Shown: piece after piece, positions 58,526 through 64,000 of the stretch
Layout: every line of letters begins with the position of its first letter
Numbering within the stretch: the stretch's first letter is position 1
Notes under the pieces: model-generated
Seen by the model: the letters and a program-made list of their open reading frames with translations, nothing else
Database searches by the model: none
Told to the model about the DNA's origin: nothing
Translations under genes and position numbers: made by a program
Source: Paragordius varius
Lineage: Eukaryota; Nematomorpha
Assembly (NCBI GenBank): GCA_964247055.1
Contig: OZ176052.1
Span: 12,028,001 to 12,092,000 of the forward strand
Length of the DNA stretch: 64,000 bases
Direction of reading: 5' to 3'

Positions 58526-59147
58526 CTAGCGTAAATCTCGTTCTGCTACGCAGCCCGAGGAAGTCCTTCGGACTTCTGGGGGGGTGGGGGTTCGAAGTTT
58601 GGAGTTGAATGGGTCTACCGGTTTTCCGGTAGCACATCACAAAGTTACATGAGGAATCAGTTTTTAGCGGGTAGCTCCTTACCCAGCAGCTATCATCAAA
58701 AAAACGGATGACTAAAATTTTTGCCTTTTAACAGGGAATACTTGGAATCCATATTGAATTTTTACGGTCTCATACCTAGGGCGAAAAATAGATTTCAAAA
58801 ATTATTTTTGTGGACTTTGTTTTTTGAAAAAAATGGCATTTTACGGGGTTAGCGGGTAAAAAGGGGGCCTAAATCAAAAAATTGACTCGACTATGTTCGG
58901 CGCAATCGAAAATAAGTAAACAAAAATCATATTTGAAATAACACGTTCGCCAGAAAATTGTCTCAAAGACACGATTTTTGTGGACCTCTGGTTTCAAAAA
59001 AAACCCCGTTTTTCACACGGGGTGGGCCCGAACTGGGGGCCTATTTCAAAAAAAGGACGAAGGTCGAAGTTTGGATTTGAATGGGTCTACCGTTTTTCCT
59101 GTACCAGATCACAAAGCCAGCATTTTCCATTTTTATAAATATATAGA
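58526..59147 (-). mobile_element. Non-autonomous Helitron, family 2 (copy C)
   Basis: On the minus strand it runs from TCTATATATTTATAAAAATG to GAGATTTACGCTAG, with the same AGAAGTCC/GGACTTCT-type hairpin as 17,869-20,575. Copy B shows the undivided site (ACTCA/TTCATATT near 26,260), so insertion was between A and T without target duplication and after B and C separated. It is 622 bp, without tandem expansion. Confidence 0.82.
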
Positions 59148-59308
59148 TTCATATTAATATTATTATTTCGTTATTTTTATTTTTATTTTGCATTTATTAA
59201 TTTGCGCATAGCATATAAACATTATATTAGTTTCATATATTTTAATATTTAATAGGTATTGGGTTTTACGATAATTATTTTTTTAATATTTCCCATGCCC
59301 ATGCCTGT

Positions 59309-62196
59309 TCATTTGGCAGGGGCAAAGCCATTATTTCTATTTTTCGGTACTGAGGTTGGTTCTGCACTGCAACAATTCCAACAATTTGTCTCGTTATTTA
59401 TTTGAGTTTCTGCATTCGGGGAGGGTGAACGGTGACGTGGTACTTGAGCAAATCTTGGGTTATTGATGTTTGAGGGCGGCGGAGCAAAGTTTGGCGGTAA
59501 CGGCATTGGCGGTTTAGGGGGTCTTGGCGGTGGTGGCTTTTGAAAATTACTAGATGGAGAAAAAGCGGGAAGCCCAAATGGGTTATTATTGTGTGCGGAC
59601 GGTCCTTGTGCAAAATTTGACGGTAGCGGCATTGGTGGTTTCAACGGTCTTGAAGGCGGTGGCGGATTTTGAAGACTAGTAGATGGGGAAAAAGCGGGAG
59701 CTCTAAATCTCGGCTGAGACAACGGCGGTCTAAACATCATTAAACCTTGACGAGGTGGAAGGAAAGGCGGTAGTGTATTAATTGGGGTGGCGGAAGTGGG
59801 TGGTTTACTCATTAATGAACCTTGACGAGGGGGAAGTGGTGGCGGTGGGGTATGTGTTAATGTAGATGAATCTGTAAAATCACTCTCACTTTCAACCGTT
59901 AGAAGCTTGTTCATTTCCTTCTTACAATTTTGATAGGGGGTGGAAGAAGATTCACTACTAGTTGCAAAGAATTTAGTTTTATCTTCTTTTGAGGAAATGT
60001 TTTTCTCCCTTTGCTTATTACTTCCATTCTTGGGTTTAACGGCATCAGCGGTCTTAGATGGCCTTCGTTCTTTAAAGGAAACAAAAATTATTTTTAAACG
60101 ATTATCATCAATAATAATCCATCATTATAAATTATTAATTTTATCCATTCATATCATAATTTTTCAAAATACTAAGAATAAATTTCACCTTAACCACATA
60201 TAACAACTACCTTAAACTAAGGAAGTTTCAAAAATAAATTATCATCTCCAATTTCTCAAATAGTTTAAGTAACACTAAGAATTATATATCATTCATTAAG
60301 TTGTTTCCTAAAGTGAACAATTTCTAAAAAATGATATATTTGTATATATTATGTAACTTTTATTTTTGGGTTTTGAAGTGAGATCAGAGAGAGAATCCAC
60401 ATTTAGTCCTGTATGTTTTTTCAACAATCTCTTGGCGATTTGTGTTTCAATATTGCGCTCTCTACACCGTTCATAATTAAATGTCTCATATATGGATTGC
60501 AAATTTTGCGAAACTTGTTGAGAATACTCCGCTAGCTGTTGGCAAATTTGGGCTTCTTGGCGTAAAACCTCCTCAAAATTAAGCGAAGTCAATTTATTTT
60601 TTCTATTTTGTGTGGATATGGCGGTTCCTTGTAATATACATGGGCCAGGTTTTGTCTGTTGCCAAGGCTCAAATGGACTGGGTCTGTAGATTGTCCAACT
60701 GTCATTCGGTTTATACTTAATTGGCGGTTTCTCCTCCTTTTGTCCCTCAATGTATTCTTCATCTTCATTTCTGCATTCGTACGGATCTTTATTGAATGAA
60801 TCAATTGTTGATTCATTACTGCGTTGCACATAATTATCAAGCCACATACCGAGTAATGTCTGTATAGAAAGAAAGGGGAATGTTTGTTGCAACTTACTGA
60901 TTTCCGGAGTATTCGACAATAACCTTGTTTCTAAATTGCTTTCATTTATTATTTCGTTAGACGCAATATTTGAAGTAATTGGCGATTGTATCTGGGTAGT
61001 AATATTTTTAGTATGATTAGCGTACGAATATGTGGATCGTTAAAATTAAAAAATTTGGGCTTATGTTAGCAGATACATTATATGATTTATAGGGTTGCGG
61101 AATCGATAACTAAATCGTTCCGGCTTACAAATCATTTTTGCTTTTTGTTTCCTTTATTAAAGCGGTATTATAAGTATATTGGTTCTCTCTACCAATTATT
61201 TTTCTTATTAGCATTAGGGTAGTTTACGGATATATTAATTTTGTTTTTTAAAGGATATGATATCACCCCAACTGTGTGGAAATTATTTGGCTATCAACCC
61301 TAACCCTATAAATTATACGTAAATGTAAACATAAGCCCAAGTTTCTACAAAACTTTTATATAAATATGATTGATTATAAAAACATTTATGACGGTTTACA
61401 TCCTGTAATTTCAGCTCTGTAAGTTTCAACGACTCCTTGATGCGGTTTTAATATTTGATAATGCTCATAGAAACTACTGCAATTAAAGGATTTTTTTTGA
61501 AGTAAGAAATAAAATCTGTTCATTTTTTACAGCTGTTTTTAGAGTGTCTTTATTATAAATGTCAACTGAAACTATCGAGCTTACCAATAAATATGCAAAA
61601 AATGCACCAATATTTTATTTAAAATCTAAAATTATGGTGCAATAAATTAAAAATTATCATTGAAGTTAGTGAGCCATTATTGTTAGTGTGGTCTCTTTAA
61701 ATCGACAAACAATACTACTACAAAATTGCTTTTAATAAAACCTTACAATCAAAAACCGACGATAATTTTTAAGACAGATAAAATCGTTTTCTATATTACC
61801 CATCAATATATTATTCAATTACTCGTTTGAAATATAAGTCCTTAATTATTTTTGCAACGAAAAGGATTTACATACCGGAGTGACGTGTGAAAATAGGCCA
61901 GTCTTAGAATCTAAATAGTTCATCATGTGAGCTTTGGTGTCTGGAATCGTTTTAGGTGATTCATTGTTAATTGTATTAATAACATCTTGATAATTGGTAG
62001 TTGGAGATGAATTGGTGGCGGTTATGTAAGGTGGATGAAATGTACTCATTGTGTTCTGTTGAAAAGGGGATGAAACATTTTCTGGGGATAAATTGAAAGT
62101 TTGGAAATTTGAATTTTCATCTAACTTAAATGGTACTAAGCAAGTACTGCATTGATCATAGGGTTTTTGGCAAGTTTTGCAAATTATGAAACTCAT
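59309..62196 (-). CDS. Unrecognised CxxC / coiled-coil / proline-rich protein, copy C
   Basis: There are three exons, 62,196-61,876, 60,991-60,358 and 60,069-59,309, encoding 571 residues, the same total as copy B although exon 1 is 3 nt longer and exon 2 is 3 nt shorter. The CKTC/CSTC pair, the FPFLSIQTLLGMWL patch, the Gln/Glu-rich helix, the basic junction cluster and the proline-rich tail with NCWNCC are all kept. Differences from B are mostly substitutions and small in-frame indels, for example in the acidic Asn-rich stretch after the LDNYVQ motif. A length-conserved open frame across three exons in two copies, against a broken third, argues that B and C make protein. The function is unknown. 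Introns are 884 and 288 nt. Confidence 0.72.
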
Positions 62197-64000
62197 TAAT
62201 GATCAATTAGATCCTTCTACTATTTATTGTAATTTGAAAATATTAATTGCAAAAATATACATTACTGAATAATTATTAGTATCATTGATTGTTAATACTA
62301 AACGTAGACATGATGCAATAGGCATATCAATTAAACGTCATTTGGATAAATATTAATGATAAATATCTATATGTAAGGGGCTTTTTATTGTACACATGGT
62401 CAAATGTGATGAGATAGCTATTTGCTATGCTCAGCCATTTATTTCCCAAACATTCAAAGTTGTAGCGTTTTTCGTCTGGAAATATAAAATATTATAAAAT
62501 ATTAATAAATATAATACATTATGGATTTGAATATAATTATTACCAGGAAATCAATGTATATTGATTCCGGTAATCACATAAAAGTTGTTGGATTATAATA
62601 ATTCCTCTTTATGTTAAGTGCCATAAAAACAATTTTTATTTCATTTTAAGGTTATAAGTATGATTAAATATGGATCAACTTGCACAGCTATGTGTTACCA
62701 GGTCTGTATGGTCTAAGCTCTCTCGCATGCCCTAGTGTAATAAAACTAAGGGATGTCCATCATCATCTATAATACCAATATGATTACCATTATGAAATAT
62801 AAAAATAAGCTTGCTGCCAATTAGTCGGTGGGTGTCAGAGATATATGGCAATCCAAGAAAGTTGGGCTTAAACTGAAATTAAAAATCTTGAAATGTATGA
62901 TTATCCTTGCGTAATATACTGATGCTCGTGGCATACGCACATACATGCTAGGATACAAGTTTTCATAAAAAGATGCCTATGACGCATCACTTGCGATATA
63001 CACACGCCTTTGAAGAGCTCACAACTGTTTACCTCCCATATCCAAAAAATTTTAATCATTTGCATAACACTAACCATTCTTCTAGCTGGCCTGAAGATAA
63101 TGGCACACCAACTCCGGCCTAATTCTAGGACCCCACTGCGAGAGGCCTTAAATGAAAGTTGGGTAATGCACCCTGGAAAAAACGCTTACGATATGGGAGA
63201 ATTGTATTGTTAGTGTAGCGCATGGGAGTAAGCAATGACAGTTAACTCAGTCGGTGGATATCGGAAATGGTAGAGCGGTAAAATCAAGAATGTACTTGTT
63301 GAAAAAAAGATCAAAATATATAAAGACAGGAGACGAAAGGACGCGAGACCAGAAGAAGGAGGGCTAGCCAGGAATGACATCCCCTATACCACGAATATCG
63401 ATCTAATGCAGACGACCACAACTAGTGGCATGTCATATCAGATTTGACTATAACATTGGATAAATGATACATTGATACACTAATCGTAGAATAAACAACT
63501 ACTTGTCGCCATTAAGAGGTAATGGTATAGAATTTAGGGTATATACTTAATGTGCTGTAGGATATCAAGTTAGGATATAAAAATAAATATAACCCAATAA
63601 TTTATTCTTTCCCACAAAATTGCAATAACAATTCATGCATACCTTATATTTTTAACGTATCATCATATCCCTCAAGGTAAACCCAACGAGACGATAAAGT
63701 GAAAAATGAAGGCTTAAAAAATATTAAGTTTTTTATAAAAAATCTATACATTTCGTGCAATATCTTTATTATTTTAACTAATGCACCAAATGTAAATAAT
63801 ACCAGTTTAACTAATATAAGAAGACAAAATAGTACTCAACCGATTAATTTGACACCGCCATTTGACTCATCAGACATCAGACGACACAGACAAAGAAGTT
63901 GATCCTGTCAAAAGCGAGCTCTCATGTGCCTAAAAAACGAATACGGGATGCACTGCTTTTCTTATACATCAGAAGAAAAAGAATGTTAAAAGTCATTGTT
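62197..64000. other. Upstream DNA of copy C gene
   Basis: This is the inverse of B 21,590-23,255, absent from copy A, and it probably holds the promoter. The 67-codon plus-strand frame at 63,010-63,213 corresponds to the minus-strand frame in B but is disrupted and is not called. The window ends inside the duplication. Confidence 0.45.

Larger units (their letters stand above)
57335..64000 (-). repeat. Segmental duplication, copy C (inverted)
   Basis: Read on the minus strand, this segment matches copy B from about 28,130 back to about 21,590, where the window ends. It includes the proline-rich gene (59,309-62,196) and the upstream DNA shared with B only. It lacks the MITE found at 26,648-27,220 in B and carries its own Helitron at 58,526-59,147. 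With copy B it forms a long inverted repeat around a core of about 29 kb. Confidence 0.88.

Noticed and set aside
1-64000. CRISPR array or bacterial operon structure
   Set aside because: The repeats are contiguous minisatellites without unique spacers, and genes have spliceosomal introns.

Overview
The window is strongly A+T-rich metazoan nuclear DNA. The clearest taxonomic clue is intron size. Most introns in the recognisable genes are 22-40 nt with GT...AG ends, and the set of lengths includes 22, 22, 23, 23, 23, 24, 24 and 25. Such tiny spliceosomal introns in an animal gene set (SOX, arrestin-domain protein, eIF2B gamma, LSm4) point to a mesozoan parasite. A dicyemid is most likely and an orthonectid is the alternative. 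This assignment is an inference.

Layout. (1) 1-28.1 kb holds two head-to-tail copies, A and B, of a segmental duplication of about 13 kb, riddled with DNA transposons, Helitrons and MITEs. (2) 28.1-57.3 kb is a mostly single-copy core carrying nine genes. (3) 57.3-64 kb is a third, inverted copy (C) of the right part of the duplicated segment. The core is therefore flanked by inverted repeats.

Each duplicated segment carries one three-exon gene. It encodes a protein with an N-terminal CxxC...CxxC pair, a helical middle, a basic cluster and a long proline-rich tail, and I do not recognise it. Copies B and C are open and both encode 571 residues. Copy A is a pseudogene and lacks about 1.6 kb of upstream DNA that B and C share. 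Comparing the three copies reveals filled and empty sites for several elements: a ZBED-type hAT (8-bp target duplication), a Helitron in B, a Helitron in C, and a foldback element whose arms are minisatellite arrays.

The core carries, in order: a decayed LINE; a SOX (SoxF-like) gene; a secreted Trp/Pro-rich protein; LSM4; the tRNA m1A58 methyltransferase catalytic subunit; a coiled-coil protein; an arrestin-domain protein; a small orphan; a class B DnaJ; a typical 2-Cys peroxiredoxin; and eIF2B gamma. Packing is tight. SOX and its neighbour have stops 27 bp apart, and LSM4 and TRM61 have stops 5 bp apart. DnaJ and peroxiredoxin diverge from a 100-bp promoter, which suggests shared stress control. 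A few introns in the same genes are long (0.46-1.6 kb). One holds a hAT MITE, and another holds decayed tandem copies of the DnaJ G/F exon edge, one of which still looks like a phase-matched 51-nt cassette exon.
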